Below, in pieces: positions 53,562-62,769 of a stretch of DNA of 64,000 bases; the stretch's first letter is position 1, and each line of letters begins with the position of its first letter. The notes under the pieces were generated by a model. It worked only from the letters and a program-made list of their open reading frames with translations. It was not told the origin of the DNA and ran no database searches. The DNA lies in contig NZ_QKRA01000003.1 in assembly GCF_003362755.1 (NCBI RefSeq), positions 310,001 to 374,000 of the forward strand, written 5' to 3'. Origin of the DNA: Marinomonas piezotolerans (GTDB taxonomy: Bacteria > Pseudomonadota > Gammaproteobacteria > Pseudomonadales > Marinomonadaceae). Made by a program: the position numbers and the translations under genes.

Positions 53562-54317
53562 ATGGCGCATCATTCCAAGACTAAAGCAGTAATTCAAGCC
53601 GTGGTGTTGGCGGCAGGCAAGGGCACCCGCATGGGGTCTGATTTGCACAAAGTCCTGCACTCACTTGCAGGAAAACCTATGCTGGCTCATGTGCTTGATA
53701 ACCTCAAAAAGCTTGATGCTAGTAATACCGTGGTTGTCGTTGGGGCAGGGCGTGAACAAATTACCAATATGTTCCCTGATATCAAGACCGTTATTCAAGA
53801 AGAGCAGTTGGGAACGGGCCATGCGGTGCTTGCTGCTAAAAACGCGATCGCACAAGATTCTAGCGTTACTTTAGTGCTGTACGGTGACGTTCCCTTGGTA
53901 TCTGCGGATACGATGCAAACGCTTTGTAATAAGGTGACACAGCAAAGATGTTTAGCTGTGCTGGGTTTTCGGCCCAAGGATACTCTTGCCTACGGGCGCT
54001 TAATAACTGATGACACGGGCGAGCTAGAGCGTATTGTGGAGTATGCAGAAGCCAGTGAGGCGGAGAGGCAAGAGCCTTTATGTAACTCTGGTATCCTGGC
54101 AGGTCGAAGTGATGTTTTATTTGAGCTTCTAGCCCGCGTAGAAAATGACAACTCAAAGGGTGAGTATTACTTAACGGATGTCGTTGCGCTGGCAAGAGAC
54201 GCCGGATATCAAGTTGTAACGGCGGAAGCTGATCCTTTGGAAGTGACTGGTGTTAACTCTAAAGATGAGCTTGCTAAGTTAAATAGTCAGCTAGCGGAAG
54301 AGCGAGACGTATTATGA
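53562..54317 (+). CDS. Stand-alone GlmU-type sugar-1-phosphate uridylyltransferase
   Basis: The 251 residues match only the N-terminal pyrophosphorylase domain of GlmU: VVLAAGKGTRMGSDLHKVLH (about residues 13-32), EEQLGTGHAVLAA, LYGDVPLV, NSGI, KGEYYLTDVVALA and GVNSKDELA. The C-terminal left-handed beta-helix acetyltransferase domain (about 200 residues) is absent and no following frame continues it. Thus it should make a UDP-sugar from a hexosamine- or hexose-1-phosphate without acetylating. With the AmgK-like kinase it forms a two-step activation route for free sugar. It overlaps the oxidase gene by 4 nt. Confidence 0.82.
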   Translation: MAHHSKTKAVIQAVVLAAGKGTRMGSDLHKVLHSLAGKPMLAHVLDNLKKLDASNTVVVVGAGREQITNMFPDIKTVIQEEQLGTGHAVLAAKNAIAQDSSVTLVLYGDVPLVSADTMQTLCNKVTQQRCLAVLGFRPKDTLAYGRLITDDTGELERIVEYAEASEAERQEPLCNSGILAGRSDVLFELLARVENDNSKGEYYLTDVVALARDAGYQVVTAEADPLEVTGVNSKDELAKLNSQLAEERDVL

Positions 54318-55708
54318 TGGACAATGTTCAAACCAACTATCATGCGCTTCAAAAAGAGCCGTACTGGTTAGAAACCGTTGCCGAACGATCAGATTTTCCC
54401 CAACTAGTGACTGATAAAGTGTGCGATATTGCCATAATTGGTGGTGGTTTTACTGGACTTTGGGCCGCACTAAAGGCCCGCGAGGCGTTCCCTGACTCAA
54501 GCATTGTCGTATTGGAAGCGGATCATTGTGGCAGGGGAGCGAGCGGACGCAATGGTGGCTTTTGCGCACCGAGTATTTCTCATGGAGTATCCAATGCTGT
54601 GACGCGATGGCCGAACGAAGCAGAAACGTTAGTTCGTCTAGGGCGACATAATCTGGATGAACTTGCCGCAGACCTTGATGCCTATGGTATCGATGCTGAG
54701 TTTGAGAGAGAGGGAAAGCTTAACGTTGCTGAAACACCGTGGCAGAAAGAAGGGCTTAAAGCAATGCTAGCGACGTATAAGCGTTTCGGAATCGATGCTT
54801 ATTATTTGGAAGGTGAGGATTTAGATACGCGTTTTAATTCGCCCAAGTACATTGCAGGATTATTTGAACAAAACTACGCGCTTGTGAACCCAATTAAACT
54901 GATTGATGGCCTTTGCCGAGAGTGCCTTAAAAGAGGCGTTGATATTCATGAAAGTACGTCAGTGACTCGGTTGTTAGAAGAAAAAGAAGGGCTACGGCTT
55001 ATTACATCAAAAGGCAGCGTACAGGCAAAGAAAGTGATGATGGCTACCAATGCTTCGATTCCAATATTGAAGCGTCTACGGGCGTCGATTGTCCCCATCT
55101 TTGACTATACGCTGATGACAAACCCATTAACCGAGGACCAACTTAAAGCGATTGGCTGGGAAGGTCGTTATGGTATTGCAGATAGTGGCAATCAGTTCCA
55201 CTACTTTCGTAAAACGTCAAATAATCGCATTTTATGGGGAGGGTATGATGCGATTTATCATTATGGGAGTCGCCGGGATAAAGCCCTACATTATCGTCCA
55301 GAAAGTTTTTCTAGGCTTGAAAGTAATTTTAATGAAGCGTTTCCCGCTTTATCTGGAGTAGGTTTTTCTCATGCTTGGGGCGGGATTATTGACACTTCGG
55401 CACGAACCACCTTTTTTACAGGAACCGCTTACAGTGGACGCTTAGCCTACGCCATGGGGTTTACTGGGCAAGGGGTCTCTGCTTCGCGTTTTGCTGCCCT
55501 GACGATGCTCGATTTACTGTCGGGAGAGGCAACCGAAAGAACTCAACTGCGCATGCCAAGTAGTTGGGCCGTTCCTTTTCCTCCAGAGCCCTTTCGGTAT
55601 ATGGCGATTCGCAAAGCGCAAGCTGACTTAGCACATGAAGATAAAACTGGAAGACGATCGCTATTATTGAGATCACTAGACTATTTTGGCATAGGTTTCG
55701 ATTCTTAA
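54314..55708 (+). CDS. FAD-dependent amine oxidoreductase (PuuB/OrdL-like, DAO family)
   Basis: The 464-residue flavoprotein has an N-terminal extension KEPYWLETV, then the FAD motif IIGGGFTGLWAALKA (about residues 41-55), ASGRNGGFCAPSISHG (about 77-92) and a C-terminal GFTGQGVSASRFAAL. It is related to gamma-glutamylputrescine oxidase and similar amine oxidases. It probably oxidises a secondary amine or an N-substituted polyamine to an aldehyde, which the two ALDHs then process. No PuuA (gamma-glutamyl ligase) or PuuD (hydrolase) is nearby. Start 54314 or 54317 (ATGATG). Confidence 0.85.
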   Translation: MMDNVQTNYHALQKEPYWLETVAERSDFPQLVTDKVCDIAIIGGGFTGLWAALKAREAFPDSSIVVLEADHCGRGASGRNGGFCAPSISHGVSNAVTRWPNEAETLVRLGRHNLDELAADLDAYGIDAEFEREGKLNVAETPWQKEGLKAMLATYKRFGIDAYYLEGEDLDTRFNSPKYIAGLFEQNYALVNPIKLIDGLCRECLKRGVDIHESTSVTRLLEEKEGLRLITSKGSVQAKKVMMATNASIPILKRLRASIVPIFDYTLMTNPLTEDQLKAIGWEGRYGIADSGNQFHYFRKTSNNRILWGGYDAIYHYGSRRDKALHYRPESFSRLESNFNEAFPALSGVGFSHAWGGIIDTSARTTFFTGTAYSGRLAYAMGFTGQGVSASRFAALTMLDLLSGEATERTQLRMPSSWAVPFPPEPFRYMAIRKAQADLAHEDKTGRRSLLLRSLDYFGIGFDS

Positions 55709-55729
55709 TAGTTAATGAGGGACTAAATA

Positions 55730-56086
55730 ATGAGTAAAGATCCAGATTTTGTTATTGGGTTTAATACCGAGAAAATGCAGCCTAAAGAACTCACAATAGA
55801 TGACCCCAATCTAGTGGACACGCCATATAAAAGTGCTAGTTGGCGATTTTTTGAAAACGCTGAAAAAGGTGCATTATCAGGAATTTGGGAGGCAGAGCCT
55901 CACCTAGAACGATGCTCATGTGACTACGATGAGCTTTGTCATATCCTACAAGGTAGAGTGCGATTAACGGATGATTCGGGCGTGTCGCGGGAGTTTGGTG
56001 CAGGAGAGTCGTTTGTCGTTGCTGCAGGATTTAAGGGTACGTGGGAAAATTTGACATTTGTGAAGAAAGTTTTCTTTATTCTATAG
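55730..56086 (+). CDS. Small cupin protein 3 (DUF861-like)
   Basis: The 118-residue cupin follows the oxidase gene by 21 bp. It keeps the family pattern SGIWEAEPHLERCSCDYDELCHILQGRVRL and AGESFVVAAGFKGTWEN but is clearly different from cupins 1 and 2. PuuB-like oxidase plus small cupin is a frequent pair in amine degradation loci. Biochemical role unknown. Confidence 0.8.
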   Translation: MSKDPDFVIGFNTEKMQPKELTIDDPNLVDTPYKSASWRFFENAEKGALSGIWEAEPHLERCSCDYDELCHILQGRVRLTDDSGVSREFGAGESFVVAAGFKGTWENLTFVKKVFFIL

Positions 56087-56120
56087 CGCTATCGTTAAAG
56101 AGTGAGTTACGTGAAAGCTA

Positions 56121-57062
56121 GTGTCTTTATTAGGTAATCAGATGGATCGTCCTCATAATATTGCTCCAACTTACGCAACTGATCGTAGAGAAATTTGCCT
56201 TAAGTATGGTCAGTTTGAAGCAGGCATAATCCCTGATCTGGGGGGGTGTCTAAGTTATTTTAGGCAGATTAAAAAAGGAGTGATGATTGACTGGCTGCGA
56301 CCAATGTCTAAACAAGCATCAAGTCCACTAGAATCCTCATGCTTTACTATGGCACCTTTTTTTAGCTGGTTAGAAAATGATAGGTTCTCTTTTGCGAACA
56401 AGAAGGTCCAGTTAAAGACCAACGGTGGATCAGATATCCAGCGGCGAACGATGCACGGTTTTGCATGGCAGCAGCAATGGAAAGTACTCTCTTGTAGTCA
56501 ACAGAGACTGATTTTGGAAGTGGTCATCGATGATTCTTCGTGGCCATGGCTTCACCGTGTTCAGCAAGATATTTCTTTAACGGAGAAGGGGCTTATATGG
56601 ACAGTATCTGTGCATAATTTGTCCGATACAGTGATGCCTTTGGGGCTGGGTTTCCACCCTTTTTTTGAAAATCCCGATAACGTTTGTTTGAAAGCGCAAT
56701 GTTCTGCCATGCATACCATGAGCGCTCAATCATTACCTGAGAGTGTTGATGAACAAGATAGCGCGCTACTGGCAATGCGATATGGAAGTGAGCTACCTAG
56801 AGGGTACGATAATGTATTTCAAGGGTTTGGGGGGGAATTTACTTTAGTTTGGCCTGACAAGGTTTTGAGCGTTGAATCTAGCGAAGAGCTTACGTTCCTT
56901 ACTCTGTACTCTCCCCATAACAGCCGTTTCTTTTGTGTTGAACCTGTTAGCCACACAACGAATGCCTTTAATCTTAAAGACACTGATTGGAGTGAAACTG
57001 GCTTTCGCACCCTTGCGCCCGATGCAAGCCTTACTGGTAGGATGTGTTTTTACCCGCAATAA
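56121..57062 (+). CDS. Aldose 1-epimerase (mutarotase)-like protein
   Basis: The protein is up to 313 residues, of the galactose mutarotase-like fold. Probable catalytic residues are His in RTMHGFAWQ (about residue 112), His in LGLGFHPFF (about 179) and Glu in FFCVEPVSH. The start is either GTG 56121 or ATG 56142 (AGG 8 nt upstream); family comparison cannot decide. Interconversion of alpha and beta anomers of a free sugar would serve the AmgK-like anomeric kinase in the same cluster. Confidence 0.8.
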   Translation: MSLLGNQMDRPHNIAPTYATDRREICLKYGQFEAGIIPDLGGCLSYFRQIKKGVMIDWLRPMSKQASSPLESSCFTMAPFFSWLENDRFSFANKKVQLKTNGGSDIQRRTMHGFAWQQQWKVLSCSQQRLILEVVIDDSSWPWLHRVQQDISLTEKGLIWTVSVHNLSDTVMPLGLGFHPFFENPDNVCLKAQCSAMHTMSAQSLPESVDEQDSALLAMRYGSELPRGYDNVFQGFGGEFTLVWPDKVLSVESSEELTFLTLYSPHNSRFFCVEPVSHTTNAFNLKDTDWSETGFRTLAPDASLTGRMCFYPQ

Positions 57063-57237
57063 AAAATGTCACATTCACTTCTTCGCGCGTGCTCCTCATG
57101 GTATTAGAATACATAGTTTCTAAGTTGTGTGATGCTTTGTTAAATCATGAAAATCTTATGCAGTCATCGAAGATGCTGTTGATGTCTAACGCTAGGTCTC
57201 TTAAATTGTCAGGATAAATGGCTATTTTGGAGCACGT

Positions 57238-57957
57238 ATGTCATCCGAGTTTGAAAAACAGTTTATCGATGGAGTCACTCGATCTCACTCTCACGTCGCT
57301 TGGGACGGTGAAACCACGTCTGATGTTCATGTTATTGTATGGCCTACATGGGGCGGTTTGAGTGATTTCGAGAAGCGTTTTGCAAGTGACGTGGCCAGCT
57401 GGGGGCATTCGACGACCGCTGTTGATCTGTATGGTGTAGGTAATAATCCTACTAAGCCTGAAGACAAAGCGAATACGTTAAAGACATTGGTTGCAAATCA
57501 AGCACCTTTAACAGCGCTATTGAGTGACATCACAAAGGAAATCGAATCGTCTTATCCAAGTAAGAAGATTGTTCATGTTGGTTTTTGTCTTGGCGGGAGG
57601 CTTGCTATCGAAGCTGGCCTGCATATTCCTTCGAGCGCGGGGGCAGTCAGTTATCATGGACTAATGAATTTTTATCGAGTCGAACCCGAGTGTGACGCCA
57701 ACCAATCTGCTAAATTTTTAGTATGTAATGGTTACCAAGACCCTATGGTTGACGAAGACTCTGCTGAATCTGCACGAGCCTACTTTGACGAGCTGGGAGT
57801 TGACTGGCAGTTTATTGATTTCGGGAATGCAAAACACTCATTTATGCTACCTCAAGCAAATGCTCCTCAAGAGGGGCATGAGTTTTCTCCTGAAGCCAGC
57901 GCTCGTGGACGGACTTATCTTCGAGGTTTTCTCGAAGAAATAAATTCTCAAAAATAA
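57238..57957 (+). CDS. Dienelactone hydrolase-family protein
   Basis: The 239-residue alpha/beta hydrolase has the Cys-Asp-His triad of DLH enzymes: Cys117 in GFCLGG, Asp168 in NGYQDPM and His200 in NAKHSFM. It lies 175 bp after the mutarotase gene and may have its own promoter, but it is co-directional and followed by a strong terminator, so it could be the last member of the cluster. A role in hydrolysing an ester, lactone or sugar adduct is possible; DLH proteins have varied substrates. Confidence 0.83.
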   Translation: MSSEFEKQFIDGVTRSHSHVAWDGETTSDVHVIVWPTWGGLSDFEKRFASDVASWGHSTTAVDLYGVGNNPTKPEDKANTLKTLVANQAPLTALLSDITKEIESSYPSKKIVHVGFCLGGRLAIEAGLHIPSSAGAVSYHGLMNFYRVEPECDANQSAKFLVCNGYQDPMVDEDSAESARAYFDELGVDWQFIDFGNAKHSFMLPQANAPQEGHEFSPEASARGRTYLRGFLEEINSQK

Positions 57958-57960
57958 TGA

Positions 57961-57988
57961 AAAACGGTGCTGATTAGCACCGTTTTTC
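57961..57988 (+). terminator. Terminator at the end of the glycosyltransferase/polyamine cluster
   Basis: A perfect 11-bp stem AAAACGGTGCT/AGCACCGTTTT with a 4-nt loop and T-run starts 4 bp after the DLH stop. Confidence 0.92.
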
Positions 57989-58065
57989 ATTATAAGCCAT
58001 CGTACGATCATCTAATTGTCTGCTGGCACCGTATTACCTCTAAGTTCAATTAGGAGGTTGGTGCC

Positions 58066-58728
58066 ATGTTGGTATTGCATCATTTAGAAAATTCACGCTC
58101 GCAACGTATTGCGTGGGCACTTGAGGCGATAGGTGTTGAATACGAAGTGCAGACATATTTACGCACTGCGGAGCAAACGGCACCAGAGAGTCTTAAACGT
58201 ATTCACCCGTTAGGTCATGCGCCAGTTTTGCAAGATGGCGATATCGTCTTGGCCGAGTCAGGAGCGATATTGGAGTTCTTGGCCGATCAATATGATTCGA
58301 CGCGTGTGCTGAAGCCAGAGGGCAAGCAAGCAGTGATAGATTATCGGTACTGGCTACATTTTGCAGAAGGATCCTTCATGCCTTTATTACTGATGTTGCT
58401 GCTGTTTCGGAAGATCCCTCAACAAAAGATGCCGTTTTTTGTAAAGCCAATCGCTCGCTCTATTTGCAAAAAAGTGGAGGCGAGTTTCATTGCCCCACGT
58501 TTGAATGACGTTATAAATTTAGTAGAAGGCCATCTTGGAGAGCAAAAGTGGTTTGCGGGCGATCAATGCAGTGCTGCGGATATGCAAATGAGTTTTCCTT
58601 TATTGGCGCTTAAGGAAGTGATGAACCTATCGTCTTATCCCAATATAACCCGCTGGATTACAATGATTCGAAGTGAGCCTGCTTATCAAAGCGCTGCGAA
58701 TCGTGTCGGAGAGTTTCAAGCGTTTTAA
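58066..58728 (+). CDS. Glutathione S-transferase
   Basis: The 220-residue protein has a thioredoxin-like N-terminal domain (about residues 1-78; LHHLENSRSQRIAWALEAIGVEYEV with the Ser of NSRSQR as likely active-site residue, and GHAPVLQDGDIVLAESGAI for glutathione binding) and a helical C-terminal domain (about 85-215). AGGAGG lies upstream of the ATG. It is monocistronic, with a terminator before and a hairpin after. The substrate is unknown. Confidence 0.92.
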   Translation: MLVLHHLENSRSQRIAWALEAIGVEYEVQTYLRTAEQTAPESLKRIHPLGHAPVLQDGDIVLAESGAILEFLADQYDSTRVLKPEGKQAVIDYRYWLHFAEGSFMPLLLMLLLFRKIPQQKMPFFVKPIARSICKKVEASFIAPRLNDVINLVEGHLGEQKWFAGDQCSAADMQMSFPLLALKEVMNLSSYPNITRWITMIRSEPAYQSAANRVGEFQAF

Positions 58729-58746
58729 CCAGTACGCGAAACGGTC

Positions 58747-58775
58747 AGCGCCCTTTGAAAGCTCGTTTGGGCGCT
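58747..58775. terminator. Hairpin between convergent GST and chemoreceptor genes
   Basis: A 7-bp GC-rich stem AGCGCCC/GGGCGCT encloses a 15-nt loop. T-runs are absent on both sides. Its position between convergent genes suggests a weak bidirectional terminator. Confidence 0.4.
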
Positions 58776-58801
58776 CACTGTTGATGTATCGGCAGTCAAT
58801 T

Positions 58802-60112
58802 TTAAGAATCTGAACTGGTCACTAAGTCGCCTACAACAAGAGACACGTGCTCAGCACCTTTGAGTATTTCGTCAATGATGCCCGACGCTTCTTGAATCCG
58901 TTGAGAGTTCCCAGAGGCTTGTTCTGTTACTTTAATCATTGACGCTTTGGTTTTCGCAACAAGTTGGGTGTTTTTGCTTACCATCTCGTTGATTTCATCG
59001 GTGGATTGGCTTGTGCGAGCGGCCAAAGTACGTACCTCATCAGCAACAACAGCAAACCCGCGACCGTGCTCACCAGCCCGCGCAGCTTCTATTGCCGCGT
59101 TAAGGGCTAATAGGTTGGTTTGATCAGCAATGGCTCCAATGGTGGTCACAATTTTATCGATCTCCTCCGACTGATGGTTGAGATCCTCAATTAGTTGCGC
59201 AGAATGCTCAATGTCTTTGGTGATTTGCTCGGAATTCACCACCGTCGCGCGAAGCAACTCGGCACCACGCTCGGACACTTGAGCCGTCTCGACAGACGTG
59301 CTGTGGGCAACTTCGGCTGCTTTTTGAATACTCAGTTGCTTTTCAACACGCTCGGTGATATCGGAAGCAACTTTCACCACCTGTGTTACGTTACCATGGT
59401 CGTCAAAGATTGGGTTGTAGCTTGCTTCTATCCAGACAGAGTGACCATTAAGGCTGCGTCGCTCGAATAGACCTGATTTAACAGTCCCTCGAGAAAGCTC
59501 TTGCCAAAAGTTCGGGTTTTCCTCATAGAAAGCGTCGAAACAAAAGATCTTATGGTGCTTTCCGATTAAATCACTTTCGGATTTATAACCAAGAGCACGA
59601 ACAAAATTGTCGTTAGCCGACACTACGATTCCATCTGTATTGAACTCGATCACAGCATTGGAGCGGTCAATCGCGTTAAGCAGGGCGTTTTGTGCTTGGC
59701 TTTTTAGTTTTTCGGCCGTAATGTCCGCAGCAATTTTTAAAACTCGGTCGACAGCGCCATCTTTTTTGATGGGGACGTAGGTCGCCTCTAACCATAATAT
59801 GTCTCCATTTTTACGACGGCGTAAAAATTGTCCTTTATGGCTGGAACCTTGTTGTAGTGATTGCCAAAATGACGCATAGGCGACTGAGTTTACTTCGTCC
59901 GATTCACAGAAGATTCTATGGTGTTGCCCTTGAATCTCCGCGAGTTCATAACCTACTGTGTCTAAGAAGTTTTTGTTAGCGGTTATGATATTCCCTTGCG
60001 GTGTAAACTCAATCGTTGCACAGTGCTCAGTGAGTGCTGCCATTGCGTCTGCGTTATCATCCATGATGTTAAGTTGAGAGGCATCCGTTTGTTTGCGTTT
60101 TAAGAACATCAT
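58802..60112 (-). CDS. Soluble PAS-PAS methyl-accepting chemotaxis protein (BdlA-like)
   Basis: The 436-residue cytoplasmic receptor has two PAS domains (about residues 25-140 and 148-262; [16 protein letters not shown] and [17 protein letters not shown]) each with a PAC-type end, then an MCP signalling domain (about 270-430). The hairpin tip is [32 protein letters not shown]. No membrane helix is present. BdlA in Pseudomonas has the same order and affects biofilm dispersion. The PAS domains may bind heme or flavin and sense oxygen or redox, but no cofactor residue can be claimed. Confidence 0.9.
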   Translation of the reverse strand: MMFLKRKQTDASQLNIMDDNADAMAALTEHCATIEFTPQGNIITANKNFLDTVGYELAEIQGQHHRIFCESDEVNSVAYASFWQSLQQGSSHKGQFLRRRKNGDILWLEATYVPIKKDGAVDRVLKIAADITAEKLKSQAQNALLNAIDRSNAVIEFNTDGIVVSANDNFVRALGYKSESDLIGKHHKIFCFDAFYEENPNFWQELSRGTVKSGLFERRSLNGHSVWIEASYNPIFDDHGNVTQVVKVASDITERVEKQLSIQKAAEVAHSTSVETAQVSERGAELLRATVVNSEQITKDIEHSAQLIEDLNHQSEEIDKIVTTIGAIADQTNLLALNAAIEAARAGEHGRGFAVVADEVRTLAARTSQSTDEINEMVSKNTQLVAKTKASMIKVTEQASGNSQRIQEASGIIDEILKGAEHVSLVVGDLVTSSDS

Positions 60113-60242
60113 GTAACCTACTTTTCTATTAGAAGTTACTAACGATGATAGATGGCTTTGTCGAAAAAGGGTATTTCGATTTGCTGTTTTATTAGAGAGT
60201 TCTGTAACAGATTATGCACTTTTGTGAGGTTCCCCTTATAGG

Positions 60243-61538
60243 CTATAGCTCTGCAAATGCATGCCGAGTAAGGTTATTTACATTTTCTACGCCCACTACA
60301 ACATTGTCTTCTATTCGAATTCCGCCATAGGGTATAAGTTGTTCGATCTTGTTGACATTGCAGCCATGGTTGGCCGTATTGGCTTTAAGCTGATCTAGTA
60401 GCATGGGTATAAAGTACAACCCTGGCTCGATTGTGATCACCATATTCTCTTGTAAGGTACGGGTAAGACGGAGAAATGGACTATCTGTCGGTGCGGGGAG
60501 CACGCTACCATCTCGATCTGTTTGACGACCACCGACATCATGAACTTGTAGTCCTAACAGATGGCCTAATCCGTGAGGAATGAAGTGATGCGGGATCCGT
60601 TTATCAATCTGCTCTTCTGTACTTAGTCGGCAAATATCATGCTGGCGTAACACGGTAGTTGTGCCTAGTAGCATTTCATTGTGAAGGTCGATAAAAGATT
60701 TACCCGCAACGGCTTTGCTGGCGATAGTTTGTTGTAAGCGATCTATATCATTTTTGAGAGCTGTAAAGTCATCGTCCAATACCGTTGTTGTTCTAGTAAT
60801 GTCACTCGCGTAGCCAAATTCGGACGCTCCTGCGTCGACTAAGAGCGTTAAAGGCCGAAACGGTCGATTGCGATCTTTATGCTCATAATGAAGCGTTGCA
60901 GCATGCTCATTGATGCCAACGATATTAGGATAAGGCGTGTATGCAGAGTCTTGCAGTGTCGCTGATAAATAGGCGCAATGGATTTCAAACTCACTTGCAC
61001 CGGAAAGAAAAGCATTCTGCGCCGCGACATGTCCTTTTACACCGACCTTAGACGCTCTCGAAATACATTCAATTTCATATTCTGTTTTGATGGCTCTATC
61101 ATAATTTAGCCATGTTTCTAAGGCATCAGAAAAGGCAACGTTGGACAGCGTCGCCGGGCCAATGAGTGCGCAGCGGCTGGGTAATGCCTGACACCATTTG
61201 TCATTATTAACTGGTGTGAGGCGCCACGCCTTTTGCCAATCACCCTCTGGTATCGCGTTTATTTGATGCCAGAAATCCTGTTTTGCAGGCCAAATTAGCT
61301 CGGTTTTATCATGCTTGATAACGATAAAACAATCAGAAGGTAGATCAAACGGCAACCATTGTTGGGCGCCAGCATAAGGCTTGAAAGGATGACTATTATC
61401 ATCATGATAATAGTAACTTACGCTGCCACTTGAGATAACGATGGCGTCTAACTTAAAGTGAATGAGTGCCTCTCGATATCGTTGTAAGAGAACGTTCAGA
61501 TGTGTGATATACAAAGTATTTTGCATGAGATTTTCCAT
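60243..61538 (-). CDS. pepQ: Xaa-Pro dipeptidase (PepQ, M24B)
   Basis: The protein has about 431 residues from ATG 61538 (MENLMQNTLY), chosen because the N-terminus then aligns with E. coli PepQ; TTG 61547 or ATG 61526 are alternatives. Dinuclear metal ligands of the pita-bread fold are visible: Asp in LLVDAGAS, Asp in YASDITRT, His in GLGHLLGLQVHD, Glu in TIEPGLYF and Glu in GIRIEDNVVV. It cleaves dipeptides with C-terminal proline, and PepQ also hydrolyses some organophosphate esters. It is monocistronic. Confidence 0.9.
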   Translation of the reverse strand: MENLMQNTLYITHLNVLLQRYREALIHFKLDAIVISSGSVSYYYHDDNSHPFKPYAGAQQWLPFDLPSDCFIVIKHDKTELIWPAKQDFWHQINAIPEGDWQKAWRLTPVNNDKWCQALPSRCALIGPATLSNVAFSDALETWLNYDRAIKTEYEIECISRASKVGVKGHVAAQNAFLSGASEFEIHCAYLSATLQDSAYTPYPNIVGINEHAATLHYEHKDRNRPFRPLTLLVDAGASEFGYASDITRTTTVLDDDFTALKNDIDRLQQTIASKAVAGKSFIDLHNEMLLGTTTVLRQHDICRLSTEEQIDKRIPHHFIPHGLGHLLGLQVHDVGGRQTDRDGSVLPAPTDSPFLRLTRTLQENMVITIEPGLYFIPMLLDQLKANTANHGCNVNKIEQLIPYGGIRIEDNVVVGVENVNNLTRHAFAEL

Positions 61539-61616
61539 AGTTAACAAGCTGTCCTTCGATTGAAGGCACTTCGGAACAGTTTAAAGTCCTTTAAGAAGAC
61601 GCTAGCCTGAGGTTTG

Positions 61617-62660
61617 TCATTGTATTGGAGCACGCAGAATCGTCACGTAGTCCTGAGGGGTGGAGGTATCATGAGGTGATACTTCGTAGATCTCTATTTT
61701 TGGCCGATGGTTACCCACTTTTAAACCATGGCACTCGCAATAGCGGTTTAAAATGTGCCAACCAAGGCCTAAATATTGATAGCTTCCTTGAAACCTTAGG
61801 CTAGCATATAGTCCTTTTAGGACAATTTTTTCTGGGTGTGCATTGCAGGGGGTAAAACATTGAATTGGGACCCCAAGTTTTCCGACAAAATAATGATGAC
61901 TAGGGTCGGCAGTTTCGTATAACGCAAAACGGGGCCCTGCAGGTGGATTGTCCGGTCCGAGAGAGGTAATTAAGTCTTGGAAGCCTTGTTCCATTTTTTG
62001 CGACATAGGCTGGTCGCTGACGATAAATGGTCGTGTTACCGCATCAACATTCTCAAGCTGTTTACAGTCTTCTAACTCGATTTGCAGAGCGTATTTTGGG
62101 TCTTTATCAACATAACTCTGTATCTTAACCAACATTAACTTAAGATCTGCGTACAGTTGATTAAGTTGTTGTGGTTGTTTATGTCGCTGCCAAAAAGCCA
62201 GTTCGTTATACCCAGTTAAGTGTATGACACACTCACCCGTTTCGGACAACTGATGGCTGACAGTGATATCGAGGACGCCAAAGAACAATTTATCCGACAG
62301 AACTTGAAATGTGAGAGAATCATTAACTTGATAGTCAGTGACCCTACAGGTCACAGTGCCAAGAGCTTGGCTTTTAATAGAGATAACAGCGGATTCAATT
62401 GTGGTTGATGGGCTTTCTTCAAATGTAATCGTAGGGGTATTATCGTAATCAACCCATGGAAGCCAACTAGGCCATGATTCGAGTTGAGACAGCTGGTCGA
62501 AAAGCTTTTGTGGGGGCGCTTGTAAAATTGACGTATGGTGGACGTAACAACTTCTATGTGTGAATAACATGTAGCCAAGTAAACCAATACCCAGCAATGT
62601 GAATGTAATGATTCCTATGACCACAGTCTTTGTACTCCTTACTGCCACATGATGGGACAA
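61617..62660 (-). CDS. Membrane-anchored SRPBCC + GyrI-like effector-binding protein
   Basis: The 347-residue protein has one N-terminal transmembrane helix (about residues 13-33), a polyketide-cyclase/SRPBCC domain (about 38-180; ILQAPPQKLFDQLSQLESWPSWLPW) and a GyrI-like/AraC effector-binding domain (about 205-345; PRFALYETADPSHHYFVGKLGVPI and KIEIYEVSPHD). It should bind a hydrophobic or cationic small molecule. No DNA-binding domain exists. Its role is unknown. Confidence 0.75.
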   Translation of the reverse strand: MSHHVAVRSTKTVVIGIITFTLLGIGLLGYMLFTHRSCYVHHTSILQAPPQKLFDQLSQLESWPSWLPWVDYDNTPTITFEESPSTTIESAVISIKSQALGTVTCRVTDYQVNDSLTFQVLSDKLFFGVLDITVSHQLSETGECVIHLTGYNELAFWQRHKQPQQLNQLYADLKLMLVKIQSYVDKDPKYALQIELEDCKQLENVDAVTRPFIVSDQPMSQKMEQGFQDLITSLGPDNPPAGPRFALYETADPSHHYFVGKLGVPIQCFTPCNAHPEKIVLKGLYASLRFQGSYQYLGLGWHILNRYCECHGLKVGNHRPKIEIYEVSPHDTSTPQDYVTILRAPIQ

Positions 62661-62769
62661 GATTAAACTTTTCTCGCTAGGTTTACTGTCCCTAATAATA
62701 GATAAAAAGGCAAATCCTTAAATCAGTATAGTTAATTCAGAACAATGATTAAGAGAGAATGGAGAGGGT

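Noticed and set aside
49440-54317. Peptidoglycan sugar recycling (AmgK/MurU pathway)
   Set aside because: The uridylyltransferase is GlmU-like rather than MurU-like, mupP is absent, and the surrounding genes are for amine import and oxidation.
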